A stretch of DNA of 64,000 bases, taken from positions 110,896-174,895 of the forward strand of contig NZ_MUYU01000009.1 of the NCBI RefSeq assembly GCF_002014825.1, given 5' to 3'. A program made the position numbers and the translations under genes. Of this stretch, positions 29,147 through 35,297 are shown piece after piece. The notes under the pieces are model-generated. The model saw only the letters and a list, made by a program, of their open reading frames with translations. It did not search any database and had not been told where the DNA came from. Position 1 is the first letter of the stretch. Each line of letters opens with the position of its first letter. Source of the DNA: Moraxella pluranimalium (GTDB taxonomy: Bacteria; Pseudomonadota; Gammaproteobacteria; Pseudomonadales; Moraxellaceae).

Positions 29147-29218
29147 TCAACCCCCAGCTACTTGCAAGGTTGATGAAGAGATAGTTACATTACTGTGCTG
29201 CGCTGTGCTGTGCTGCAT
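29147..29218 (-). CDS. Candidate 23-codon leader ORF ahead of the methyltransferase
   Basis: AAGGAT followed 7 nt later by ATG opens a short frame (MQHSTAQHSNVTIS...) that runs through a pentanucleotide repeat and stops at a TGA located 3 nt before the methyltransferase ATG and in the same frame. Its ribosome site is stronger than the one before the methyltransferase, so translational coupling is plausible. Whether the peptide itself matters is unknown. Confidence 0.4.
   Translation of the reverse strand: MQHSTAQHSNVTISSSTLQVAGG
29194..29216. repeat. Pentanucleotide repeat upstream of the methyltransferase gene
   Basis: Four and a half copies of a TGTGC unit with one variant (TGCGC) lie within the start of the leader ORF. 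A change of one copy would shift the leader frame so that it would no longer stop beside the methyltransferase start. Confidence 0.6.
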
Positions 29219-29396
29219 TGCAAATCCTTATGGTTTAGCCAATGGTTTTTTGTTAATTTTTGATATTTACCCCATCACGGCAAATATGTATTTTATTATA
29301 CATGATGAACAAGATATCGTACATAGACTCATCAAGCAATCAAATCATTCACCAAAACAAAAAGCCAAATAATTTACACGAAAACGCATAAAATAC

Positions 29397-29425
29397 TTGG
29401 CTTATTATGTATTCTAGTATATAAT
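29397..29425 (+). promoter_or_regulatory. Promoter of the Ibs-like peptide locus
   Basis: TTGGCT (29397-29402) and TATAAT (29420-29425) are separated by 17 bp. Transcription would begin near 29432 and give a leader of about 70 nt. Confidence 0.65.
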
Positions 29426-29429
29426 ATAA

Positions 29430-29660
29430 ACCATCAAATAGCAAGCCTGCTATCTGATGAGCAGTAAGGCTTCAACCTTACCGCAAACAAGGAGTAAAAC
29501 GATGAAAGCCATTCTCAAAGTGCTTGCAATCATCGCTCTGCTGTTGCTAAGCTACCCAGCTTACTAACAGTAAACGCCTAAAGGTGGTAACGACACCCAA
29601 GGCAGGTTAGGTGGAAACGCCTAGCCACTCCTTACCTATTATCTTAGCACCGATAATTTA
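29430..29660 (+). ncRNA. Structured transcript carrying an Ibs-like microORF
   Basis: The predicted transcript starts with a long hairpin (CATCAAATAGCA / TGCTATCTGATG, one mismatch, 29432-29458), then TAAGG / CCTTA (about 29465-29480), the AAGGAG ribosome site, the microORF, and further inverted repeats between 29580 and 29635 (for example TAGGTGG / CGCCTA). A candidate opposite-strand promoter (GATAAT at 29638-29643 with TTGATT at 29663-29668, 19-bp spacing) could drive an antisense RNA over the whole region. Extents are approximate. Confidence 0.45.
29502..29567 (+). CDS. 21-residue hydrophobic peptide, Ibs-like candidate type I toxin
   Basis: The peptide begins MKAILKVLAIIALLLL and ends SYPAY. 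It is a single membrane-spanning stretch with a short basic start and a C-terminal S-aromatic-x-A-Y, closely resembling the 18-19-residue Ibs toxins of E. coli, which end SFxAY. A strong AAGGAG site lies 8 nt upstream. Ibs toxins depolarise the membrane and are kept off by antisense Sib RNAs. The toxin role here is inferred from these resemblances; a leader peptide is the alternative. Confidence 0.55.
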   Translation: MKAILKVLAIIALLLLSYPAY

Positions 29661-29678
29661 AAAATCAAGGACTTTTTT

Positions 29679-29870
29679 ATGTCAAATGCACGCCAAAAAG
29701 CCACCAATACCTACCGCACCAAAGCACTAGCCAATATCGCCTTGGTCATCAGCCACACCGAGCCTGATGTCTTGGTGGCACTTGAGACCATCATGGCACA
29801 TCATGACACATCCAAGGCAGGAGCGATTAAGACAGCATTGGTTGAGTACGCCAAGACACTCACCCCTTAA
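29679..29870 (+). CDS. Small ribbon-helix-helix-like protein
   Basis: The 63-residue protein has a basic N-terminus (MSNARQKATNTYRTKAL), a strand-like NIALVIS, then two helices separated by SKAG (EPDVLVALETIMAHHDT and SKAGAIKTALVEYAKTL), which fits a CopG/Arc RHH fold. It lies downstream of the Ibs-like peptide and may regulate that locus or the cargo. It overlaps the convergent gpV remnant by 4 bp. Function unknown. Confidence 0.6.
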   Translation: MSNARQKATNTYRTKALANIALVISHTEPDVLVALETIMAHHDTSKAGAIKTALVEYAKTLTP

Positions 29871-30151
29871 GCAGGCCCGCTCGTCCGTCCGCCACCTGTC
29901 TGCACACCACCATGCGTATGCGTCGATAGGCTCACGCCTGCACCAGTCACACCCCCTGCTGCATTGACAGTCTGTGCGACGCTGACCGCCCCTGTGATGG
30001 TCACATCACCATTGAGCGTGATGGATAGGGCATTGATAGTGACACTGCTTGCGCTGACAGTCACAGCACCGCTTGTCTGCACCGCCACCGCACCACTACT
30101 GCGGTCATGGCTGATGATAGTGCCATCAAGATTGACCAAATCGACACACAA
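29867..30151 (-). pseudogene. Truncated baseplate spike protein gpV (C-terminal fragment)
   Basis: The frame encodes VNLDGTIISHDRSSGAVAVQ, a beta-rich stretch (VTINALSITLNGDVTITGAV) and the characteristic ending STHTHGGVQTGGGRTSGPA of P2 gpV/Mu gp45 spikes. Only the C-terminal third is present: the frame meets a stop 16 bp upstream of 30151 and the only start available is TTG. The breakpoint coincides with the ribosome site of the plus-strand exonuclease gene, which marks a large deletion of structural genes. Confidence 0.8.
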
Positions 30152-30162
30152 GGAGCAGTCGC

Positions 30163-30965
30163 ATGATTAACTACCACCTATCCAATGCCGAATACCACGC
30201 CCACCCTGCCGTCTCATCGAGTCAGATTAAGCACATTCTGCGCACGCCTGCCCACTTTAAGGCAAGCCTAGAGACATCCAAAGAGCCGACCGAAGCAATG
30301 AAATTGGGCTCGCTGGTGCATACGCTACTGCTTGAGCCGCATCTGGTCGATGATGAGTACACCGTCATGCCCAAGTTTGACCGTCGTACCAAGCAAGGCA
30401 AGGCAGACTATGAAGCATGGCTTGAGCACAACAGCCACAAGACAGCCATCACCGCCGAGCAGATGGACACCGCCATTGCCATGACAGACAGCCTAGTCAC
30501 TAGCCGAGTGGCACAGCTACTCAAGGTCAATGAGACAGCCTGCGAAGCGTCGATTTTCTATACCGACCCTGCCACAGGCATTGATTGCCGTGTGCGTCCT
30601 GACTTTATGATTAAGCCGTGTGATGCTTTCCCAAATGGCTTGATTGTGGACCTAAAGACCACGGACAACGCCAGTCCGACAGCGTTTATGCGTACGATTA
30701 CCAATTTTGGCTATCATCTGTCAGCGGCGATGTATCTAGATGGCTATGAAGCCGAGTTTGGTGTACGCCCTGCCTATATTTGGCTGGTGGTTGAACGAGA
30801 TGTACCCTATGCCGTGGCAAGCTACACACCGACCGATGAATACTAGAGCGTGGCAAAGCCGACCTAGACCGTGCGCTTGCCACCTTACGCACCTGTATGG
30901 ACAGCGACCATTATCCTGCGTATAGCGGTGAGATTATGGCGATTGATTTGCCAAAGTGGGCTTGA
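30163..30965 (+). pseudogene. RecE/YqaJ-like PD-(D/E)XK exonuclease, frameshifted near the end
   Basis: The first 227 codons encode a RecE-type nuclease: MINYHLSNAEYHAHPAVSSSQIKHIL at the N-terminus, GSLVHTLLLEP, and the active site DCRVRPDFM ... LIVDLKTTDN with the D and ExK-like residues. The frame then stops at TAC TAG (30841-30846), where insertion of one C restores LERGKADLDRALATLRT and a normal C-terminus ending IDLPKWA at 30965. All catalytic residues precede the break, so a product lacking ~40 residues may be made. It would supply 5'-3' resection for the RecT encoded downstream. Confidence 0.82.
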
Positions 30966-30993
30966 TTGACAATTTTATAATTTGGGTTATAAT
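30966..30993 (+). promoter_or_regulatory. Promoter of DUF2335 module B
   Basis: TTGACA (30966-30971) and TATAAT (30988-30993), 16 bp apart, are both consensus. The -10 context GGGTTATAAT is the same as for module A. Confidence 0.75.
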
Positions 30994-31023
30994 TAATTGA
31001 CCGCTGTATGCGGTTAATTAATT
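30991..31023. repeat. Inverted repeat over the module B transcription start
   Basis: A 14-bp stem (AATTAATTGACCGC with GCGGTTAATTAATT, one G-T pair) with a 5-nt loop begins inside the -10 box. It could be a repressor site or a protective 5' hairpin of the transcript. Confidence 0.6.
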
Positions 31024-31039
31024 ATTTTGGACGACCGTT

Positions 31040-31237
31040 ATGCTTAAAAAATCAAAAACCAAGGTATTGCTACCAAAAAAAGAGCGTCTTTTGACTGCTC
31101 AAGCGTACTTGTTGGACATTGAGCAGCGTCAGGATATTATCAAGGAAGTGGAATTTGTACCGCCAAAGCTGGGAGAAGCAGGTCTTGGCTCATTCCGAGT
31201 GCGTTATGATACCCCTATTTGTTTTCCACATAATTAA
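31040..31237 (+). CDS. Hypothetical 65-residue protein, first gene of module B
   Basis: The protein has a basic N-terminus (MLKKSKTKVLLPKKERLL), a short helical segment (DIEQRQDIIKEVEF) and no cysteine pair, signal or membrane segment. It is not recognised. It is the first gene behind the module B promoter and lies 12 bp before the small partner gene. Module A has no counterpart. A regulatory or antitoxin-like role would fit the position but is only a guess. Confidence 0.55.
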   Translation: MLKKSKTKVLLPKKERLLTAQAYLLDIEQRQDIIKEVEFVPPKLGEAGLGSFRVRYDTPICFPHN

Positions 31238-31249
31238 GCAAGGTGCATC

Positions 31250-31459
31250 ATGAGTAAACTCTCCCCATTTTTAGAAGGCATGTTATCAGTGTTCCTACTG
31301 GTGCCTGGCGTGAGTACCGCCAAGCCCAACTATGTCACTCCAGCTGAAATCACAAAAGAACCAATTGAGCAGCTGACTGCTCACCAGCCTTTTGTAGAAG
31401 TAGGTCTGCTAATGCAACACACTGCACAAAAGCAAAGAGCATTAGATCATGGCAAATAA
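31250..31459 (+). CDS. Small partner protein of the DUF2335 module (copy B)
   Basis: The 69-residue protein starts MSKLSPFLEGMLSVFLLVP, then STAKPNYVTP, paralogous to copy A at 26480. AAGGTG lies before the ATG, as in copy A. It overlaps the DUF2335 gene by 11 bp. The C-terminal half is hydrophilic and not conserved between copies, which suggests specificity or rapid evolution there. Confidence 0.75.
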   Translation: MSKLSPFLEGMLSVFLLVPGVSTAKPNYVTPAEITKEPIEQLTAHQPFVEVGLLMQHTAQKQRALDHGK

Positions 31460-31928
31460 TGACAGCTTAACACAAGCGGATGCAGAAACTGAAGTTGTAG
31501 AAACAACTCTCACCATGTCACACATGGAGGTGCAAACACCATTCTTACCGCCACAATACCTAGAAGAGTATGAAAAAACCGTTCCAGGTTCTGCCAAGCA
31601 AATGTTTGACATGATTGTAACTCAACAAGAATTTAACATGGAATTAAAACGCCATGAAATTGATTTTAATCAAAAAAATTTGCAGCGTGTGATTGATGTA
31701 GATCATGCCAATTTAGCTGAACAAAAAAGGGCGAGCCAAATCAAGTCTCGTGGACAGGTTTTCTCTTTTATATTATCTTTGTGTTTAATTGGTTTGGCAG
31801 GATGGTTTGCTTATCTTGGACACACCTTTCTTGCTGGTACAGCATTAACTTTGATTATTGGTGTAATTACTGTGTTATTTTTGCAAAAACAACATAAAGA
31901 ACCAAACCCACCAAATAACGAGACATAG
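31449..31928 (+). CDS. DUF2335 two-pass membrane protein (module B)
   Basis: The 159-residue paralogue of the module A protein has an acidic N-terminus, then FLPPQYLEEYEKTVPGSAKQMFDMIVTQQEFNMELKRHE (the DUF2335 signature), a helix, and two membrane segments (FSFILSLCLIGLAGWFAYL and FLAGTALTLIIGVITVLFL), ending KEPNPPNNET. Overlap with the small gene upstream indicates coupled synthesis. The two modules lie in opposite orientation on either side of the restriction-modification genes, and their sequences have diverged well below what a recent duplication would give. Confidence 0.8.
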   Translation: MANNDSLTQADAETEVVETTLTMSHMEVQTPFLPPQYLEEYEKTVPGSAKQMFDMIVTQQEFNMELKRHEIDFNQKNLQRVIDVDHANLAEQKRASQIKSRGQVFSFILSLCLIGLAGWFAYLGHTFLAGTALTLIIGVITVLFLQKQHKEPNPPNNET

Positions 31929-31939
31929 TTTCTAAATAG

Positions 31940-31969
31940 TCCACCCCCACTTTAGGCGGTGGATTTTTT
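31940..31969 (+). terminator. Intrinsic terminator of DUF2335 module B
   Basis: TCCACC..CC / GG.GGTGGA forms a GC-rich stem with one mismatch, a 6-nt loop and TTTTTT, 12 bp after the DUF2335 stop. Confidence 0.75.
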
Positions 31970-32095
31970 ACACCCCAACCCCTTGCAATTCGCTAAAACT
32001 TGGGCTATGATATCTCACAAGGTGTCAGAACCTAAGTACATAGCGGTAAATATCGCCCCGAAAGACTGCGATTTTTTTATTGCCAAAATTTAAGC

Positions 32096-32164
32096 TCCGC
32101 AAATTTGCGGAACATAAATATCAAAGCAAAGCCCTTTCAAATTTCCAGTTCTCAAATTTGAGAA
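32096..32164. promoter_or_regulatory. Two palindromic operators with a shared CAAATTTG core
   Basis: Two perfect 16-bp palindromes, TCCGCAAATTTGCGGA (32096-32111) and TTCTCAAATTTGAGAA (32149-32164), lie 53 bp apart centre to centre in the non-coding region before the KilA-N gene. Five helical turns between them is typical for cooperative repressor sites. No phage repressor gene is visible in the window. Confidence 0.55.
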
Positions 32165-32178
32165 GTGCCAAATTATGT

Positions 32179-32253
32179 TAGGGGGGCGGAGAAATAAGGT
32201 AGCTTGCTACACGAATAATCCCAGCCGACTATGTACGGCTTCTGAACCCCCTA
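32179..32253 (+). ncRNA. C4-like phage antisense RNA candidate
   Basis: A 7-bp closing stem (TAGGGGG 32179-32185 / CCCCCTA 32247-32253) encloses two hairpins, GTAGC / GCTAC (32199-32210) and AGCCG / CGGCT (32223-32240). The unpaired segments GCGGAGAAATAAG and ACGAATAATCCC resemble the C4 antisense RNA of phages P1/P7, which controls an antirepressor gene. It lies 48 bp upstream of a KilA-N gene, the expected place. Identification is from memory of the family, not from a covariance search. Confidence 0.5.
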
Positions 32254-32300
32254 GCACCCTATTTTGGGTAAATTTCAGAAAATTTACATAGGAGTTCATC

Positions 32301-33047
32301 ATGAACTTAATCATCTCTATCCCAACCCAAGCCGACTTTATCGTCCGTGAGATTGGCGGCTTATATTCCCTAAATGATTTGCATAAAGCCAGTGGCAATG
32401 AAAAACGCCACGAGCCTTATGGCTTTCTACGCAATCAAGAAACCCAAGTGCTCATCACTGCCATTGAACAAGACGGCACAGTCGCTTACAACACCATCAT
32501 CGGCAAAGGCAAAGCCCAAGGCACTTATGTCTGCCGTGAACTTGTTTATCGCTATGCTATGTGGATAAGTGCCCAGTTCTCTTTGATGGTCATCCGTGCG
32601 TTTGACCGTATGACCAAAGGCGAAACCATCCCTTGCTTAGCCAAGCCAACCAACACCATCACTAGCCAAGATGCGGCAAACATCAAGCACTTGGTGCATC
32701 TGTGTGGCACACCCCTACACGCCTCTGGCAGTGCCAGATTCGCCATTCATGCTCGCCTGCGTGAGCTGACTGGTACTACAGGTGGACGAGCCTACACCAC
32801 CGAGCATCTACCACTGATTGCTGATGAGTTGGTACGCATCTATCATGTGCTGAACCAATACGGCACCAAACGCCGTGCCATCGAAGCCGACATCATCCGC
32901 CATGTCATCCGTGATGGTCGTGATGAAATGCTCCCTGCACTGCTTGATGAGATGGACAAGCTTGCCGAGCTCAGAGCAGACAGTTTTTTTCCGACGGTGG
33001 ATAAGCTCATTGCCGAGCCAGTCCGCCGACTGCTGAACCGCCAATAA
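32301..33047 (+). CDS. KilA-N domain protein (phage antirepressor-like)
   Basis: The 248-residue protein has a KilA-N DNA-binding domain at residues ~14-105 (FIVREIGGLYSLNDLHKASGNEKRHEPYGFLRNQETQVLI ... GKGKAQGTYVCRELVYRYAMWISAQF). The C-terminal half is helical and charged (AEDIIRH-like segments, TTGGRAYTTEHLP), as in antirepressors that vary their C-termini. It probably binds phage DNA or a repressor. It lies directly behind the twin palindromes and the C4-like RNA, which probably control it. Confidence 0.82.
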   Translation: MNLIISIPTQADFIVREIGGLYSLNDLHKASGNEKRHEPYGFLRNQETQVLITAIEQDGTVAYNTIIGKGKAQGTYVCRELVYRYAMWISAQFSLMVIRAFDRMTKGETIPCLAKPTNTITSQDAANIKHLVHLCGTPLHASGSARFAIHARLRELTGTTGGRAYTTEHLPLIADELVRIYHVLNQYGTKRRAIEADIIRHVIRDGRDEMLPALLDEMDKLAELRADSFFPTVDKLIAEPVRRLLNRQ

Positions 33048-33120
33048 TCCACCCCCCTATCTGTCACTTGCCACCGTTGGCAGGTAGGGGCTTTGTACGC
33101 CCAAATTTTAGGATAGACCC

Positions 33121-33276
33121 ATGAAAATCAAGAAAATCACTACCATCGTCGAGATTTACGAAGTGCCAGATGACACCGTCATCCCCTATGGCAGTCAGCC
33201 CGTGCTACCTGATGACCCCATCGAGATGCACCGCTGGCATGATTTCCAGACTATTCAAGGAGAACCCCATGAATAA
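33121..33276 (+). CDS. Hypothetical 51-residue phage protein
   Basis: A short gene starts with ATG at 33121 behind AGGAT and encodes MKIKKITTIVEIYEVPDD... ending QGEPHE. It is acidic overall, with no membrane segment. Its stop overlaps the next gene's start region by 8 bp, a compact arrangement typical of phage early operons, which supports it as real. Function not recognised. Confidence 0.5.
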   Translation: MKIKKITTIVEIYEVPDDTVIPYGSQPVLPDDPIEMHRWHDFQTIQGEPHE

Positions 33277-33544
33277 AAAACACGCCCAACAGCAGTTTAT
33301 CACCGGGCTCAAAAAACAGCTTACCCTAGCCCATCGCATGATTGACGAGCTCAAAAACGCCAATCACGCCATGAGCCTGCATATCCAAGACCTGCAAGGC
33401 GAAATCAGCACCGGCAACCAAGCCATCAATGAGCTCGCTGGCATCATCCGTGAGATGGACTATATGATTATGCACCCAGATGGTGCTGTCATCAGCCACT
33501 TTATCCAAACCTACCGTGAACACAAATTAGGAGTCGCACAATGA
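33269..33544 (+). CDS. Hypothetical coiled-coil phage protein
   Basis: The 91-residue protein is almost wholly helical with a probable coiled coil (LKKQLTLAHRMIDELKNANHAMSLHIQDLQGEI). AAGGAG lies before the ATG at 33269. It precedes recT with a 4-bp overlap. Small coiled-coil proteins are common in phage recombination operons, but no function is assigned. A longer frame from 33170 lacks a ribosome site. Confidence 0.6.
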   Translation: MNKKHAQQQFITGLKKQLTLAHRMIDELKNANHAMSLHIQDLQGEISTGNQAINELAGIIREMDYMIMHPDGAVISHFIQTYREHKLGVAQ

Positions 33545-34530
33545 ACGAACTTGCCACCACCACCCAAAACCAAATCGTCCTAGATGATGGACTGTTTGAC
33601 AAATGCCACCGCCTAGCCGAGATTATGGCATCAGGCTCATGCACCATCCCAAAGCACCTACAGGGCAAGGTGGGCGATTGCTTTGCCATCATCGGTCAGT
33701 CAATCCGTTGGGGCATGGATCCTTATGCCGTTGCCCAAAAGACCCATCTGGTCAATGGCACACTAGGCTATGAAGCACAGCTGGTCATTGCCGTGATTAA
33801 TGCCAAAGCACCGATTGTTGGGCGATTGAAGTTTGATTATTTTGGCGATTGGTCAAAGGTCAAATCCAAAGATGATAAGTCCGATGATGTCGGCGTGGTG
33901 GTCTCAGCCATCATGCAAGGCGAGAGCGAGCCGACCACGCTATCTATCAGCATGGCGCAGGTAGGCACAGTGCGAAATTCACCACTTTGGACTGCCGACC
34001 CACGCCAACAGCTTGCTTATCTAGGTGCCAAGCGTTGGGCACGCCTGCACTGCCCTGATGTCATTTTGGGCGTTTATACCCCTGATGAATTGGCAGATAC
34101 CGCACGAGAGCCCAAGCCCATCACTGCCACCGTCACCGACATCAATGCTATGGTAAATCAAGCAGTGGCACAGGTGAGCGCACCTGCCGCACCGGTTGCG
34201 CAGATTGAGCAGGTGGATACTGCCAAGCTTGCCGAGCAGATTGTCCGTGCTGATGACATTGACAGCCTAGATGCTTTGGCACAGACCATCGGTCAGCACC
34301 GCCAAACTGGGGCAATCAATGACGATGAGCGCACCATCCTAGGCAATGCATTCAAGGCACGCAAGCTATATCTGACCATGCGTGATGACATCACACAGGT
34401 GACGCTCGATGAAGCCGAGAATGCACGCCGTGTGCTGTATGACAACCAAGCCAAGCTATCGCCTGATGACTTTGAGAGCTTGGATAATCAGTTAGATTAC
34501 CATTTAAATCAATTGATGGAGCAACAGTAA
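33541..34530 (+). CDS. recT: RecT-family single-strand annealing recombinase
   Basis: The 329-residue protein has the RecT core: GQSIRWGMDPYAVAQKTHLVNGTLGYEAQLVIAVIN, then SPLWTADPRQQLAYLGAKRWARLHCPDVILGVYTPDEL. RecT anneals complementary single strands made by its RecE-type exonuclease partner, here encoded (frameshifted) at 30163. The C-terminal part is Ala/Val/Gln-rich and then helical, probably contacting SSB, which is encoded at 35645. A 4-bp ATGA overlap joins it to the gene upstream. Confidence 0.92.
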   Translation: MNELATTTQNQIVLDDGLFDKCHRLAEIMASGSCTIPKHLQGKVGDCFAIIGQSIRWGMDPYAVAQKTHLVNGTLGYEAQLVIAVINAKAPIVGRLKFDYFGDWSKVKSKDDKSDDVGVVVSAIMQGESEPTTLSISMAQVGTVRNSPLWTADPRQQLAYLGAKRWARLHCPDVILGVYTPDELADTAREPKPITATVTDINAMVNQAVAQVSAPAAPVAQIEQVDTAKLAEQIVRADDIDSLDALAQTIGQHRQTGAINDDERTILGNAFKARKLYLTMRDDITQVTLDEAENARRVLYDNQAKLSPDDFESLDNQLDYHLNQLMEQQ

Positions 34531-34748
34531 TGACAACCAAATCCCAACAATCCCACACCTTACTGCACCCCCAAGGAATGAGCAGAACCAAAGACATTTT
34601 GGCATTAATTCCCATCAATCGAACAACGCTTTGGCGGATGGTGAATAAAGGGCGTTTTCCAAAGCCAATCCGACTATCTAGTAATATGGTGGTATGGAAA
34701 AATGCCGATATTTTGGCATGGATTGATGAGCAAGGGGGTGATGAATGA
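34530..34748 (+). CDS. AlpA-like helix-turn-helix regulator
   Basis: The 72-residue protein has the AlpA/excisionase wing-helix pattern: SRTKDILALIPINRTTLWRMVNKGRFPKPIRLSSNMVVWKNADILAWIDEQ. AlpA proteins activate phage or integrase genes or act as directionality factors. Its start overlaps the recT stop. No integrase is in the window, so its target is elsewhere or lost. Confidence 0.8.
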   Translation: MTTKSQQSHTLLHPQGMSRTKDILALIPINRTTLWRMVNKGRFPKPIRLSSNMVVWKNADILAWIDEQGGDE

Positions 34749-34999
34749 TTGAAAGTATTGCAGAAAAATACAGTCAATATCTCAAAGAGCATCTATTGAT
34801 GGATGGCAAAACCGCCATTCTATTAAGCGACGATACCATAGTTGGATTTGATGTGTACAGATACCTAGATCACAAAGAAGATGTTTGTTTGTTTATTCAT
34901 AAACCTACTGGTGACAAGTTTTACCTTACAGCACCAGAGGTAAATGAACTCTACGTCTTCTTATATCATTTTGACAAGCTGATTTTGGGAGAAGATTAA
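34745..34999 (+). CDS. Hypothetical acidic 84-residue phage protein
   Basis: This acidic protein (about twice as many D/E as K/R) has alternating strands and helices (TAILLSDDTIVGFDVYRYLDH, VCLFIHKPTGDKFYLTAPEVNELYVFLYHF) and no recognised domain. It overlaps both neighbours by a few bases. Its DNA is more AT-rich than recT. Its small size, acidity and phage early position would suit a host-takeover or anti-defence protein, but nothing direct shows this. Confidence 0.55.
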   Translation: MIESIAEKYSQYLKEHLLMDGKTAILLSDDTIVGFDVYRYLDHKEDVCLFIHKPTGDKFYLTAPEVNELYVFLYHFDKLILGED

Positions 35000-35229
35000 T
35001 GAGCTATCGCACACAGATTTTAGATCATCTGATGTCAGGCGATACGCTAGATCCAATCAAAGCACTCAACCTTTTTGGGTGCTTTGCCCTATCTCAGCGC
35101 ATCACCGATCTCAAAAAAGAAGGCATCCCAGTCAAAAGACGGATGGTCACCGCCAACAGTGGCAAACGCCACGCCATCTACTGGCTGGAGTCTGACTATA
35201 TCCACAACCAAAAGGAGCAAGCGGTATGA
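34999..35229 (+). CDS. Winged helix-turn-helix protein (HTH_39-like)
   Basis: The 76-residue protein matches small phage HTH proteins: ILDHLMSGDTLDPIKALNLFGCFALSQRITDLKKEGIPVKRRMV. The motif L..F....L..RI.DL...G..V is typical of this family and of helper regulators in phage operons. It is acting as a DNA-binding candidate for the early operon. It overlaps the previous gene by 1 bp. Confidence 0.72.
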   Translation: MSYRTQILDHLMSGDTLDPIKALNLFGCFALSQRITDLKKEGIPVKRRMVTANSGKRHAIYWLESDYIHNQKEQAV

Positions 35230-35288
35230 ATCCTTTTAATGAATTAAAAGTAACTATCAATAGTATTAGAGATTATGGCAAGTATTAG
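35226..35288 (+). CDS. Possible 20-residue microprotein
   Basis: An ATG overlapping the HTH stop (ATGA) and preceded by AAAGGAG opens a short frame encoding MNPFNELKVTINSIRDYGKY. The strong ribosome site and tight overlap are the only support. It could also be a decayed gene. Confidence 0.3.
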   Translation: MNPFNELKVTINSIRDYGKY

Positions 35289-35297
35289 GGGTTGAGA

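Noticed and set aside
30150..30175. Partial similarity of the spacer at 62085-62117 (reverse complement GGAGCGGTCGCATGA) to the ribosome site of the exonuclease gene
   Set aside because: Only about 15 of 33 bases agree, so this is a shared ribosome-site wording and not a protospacer.
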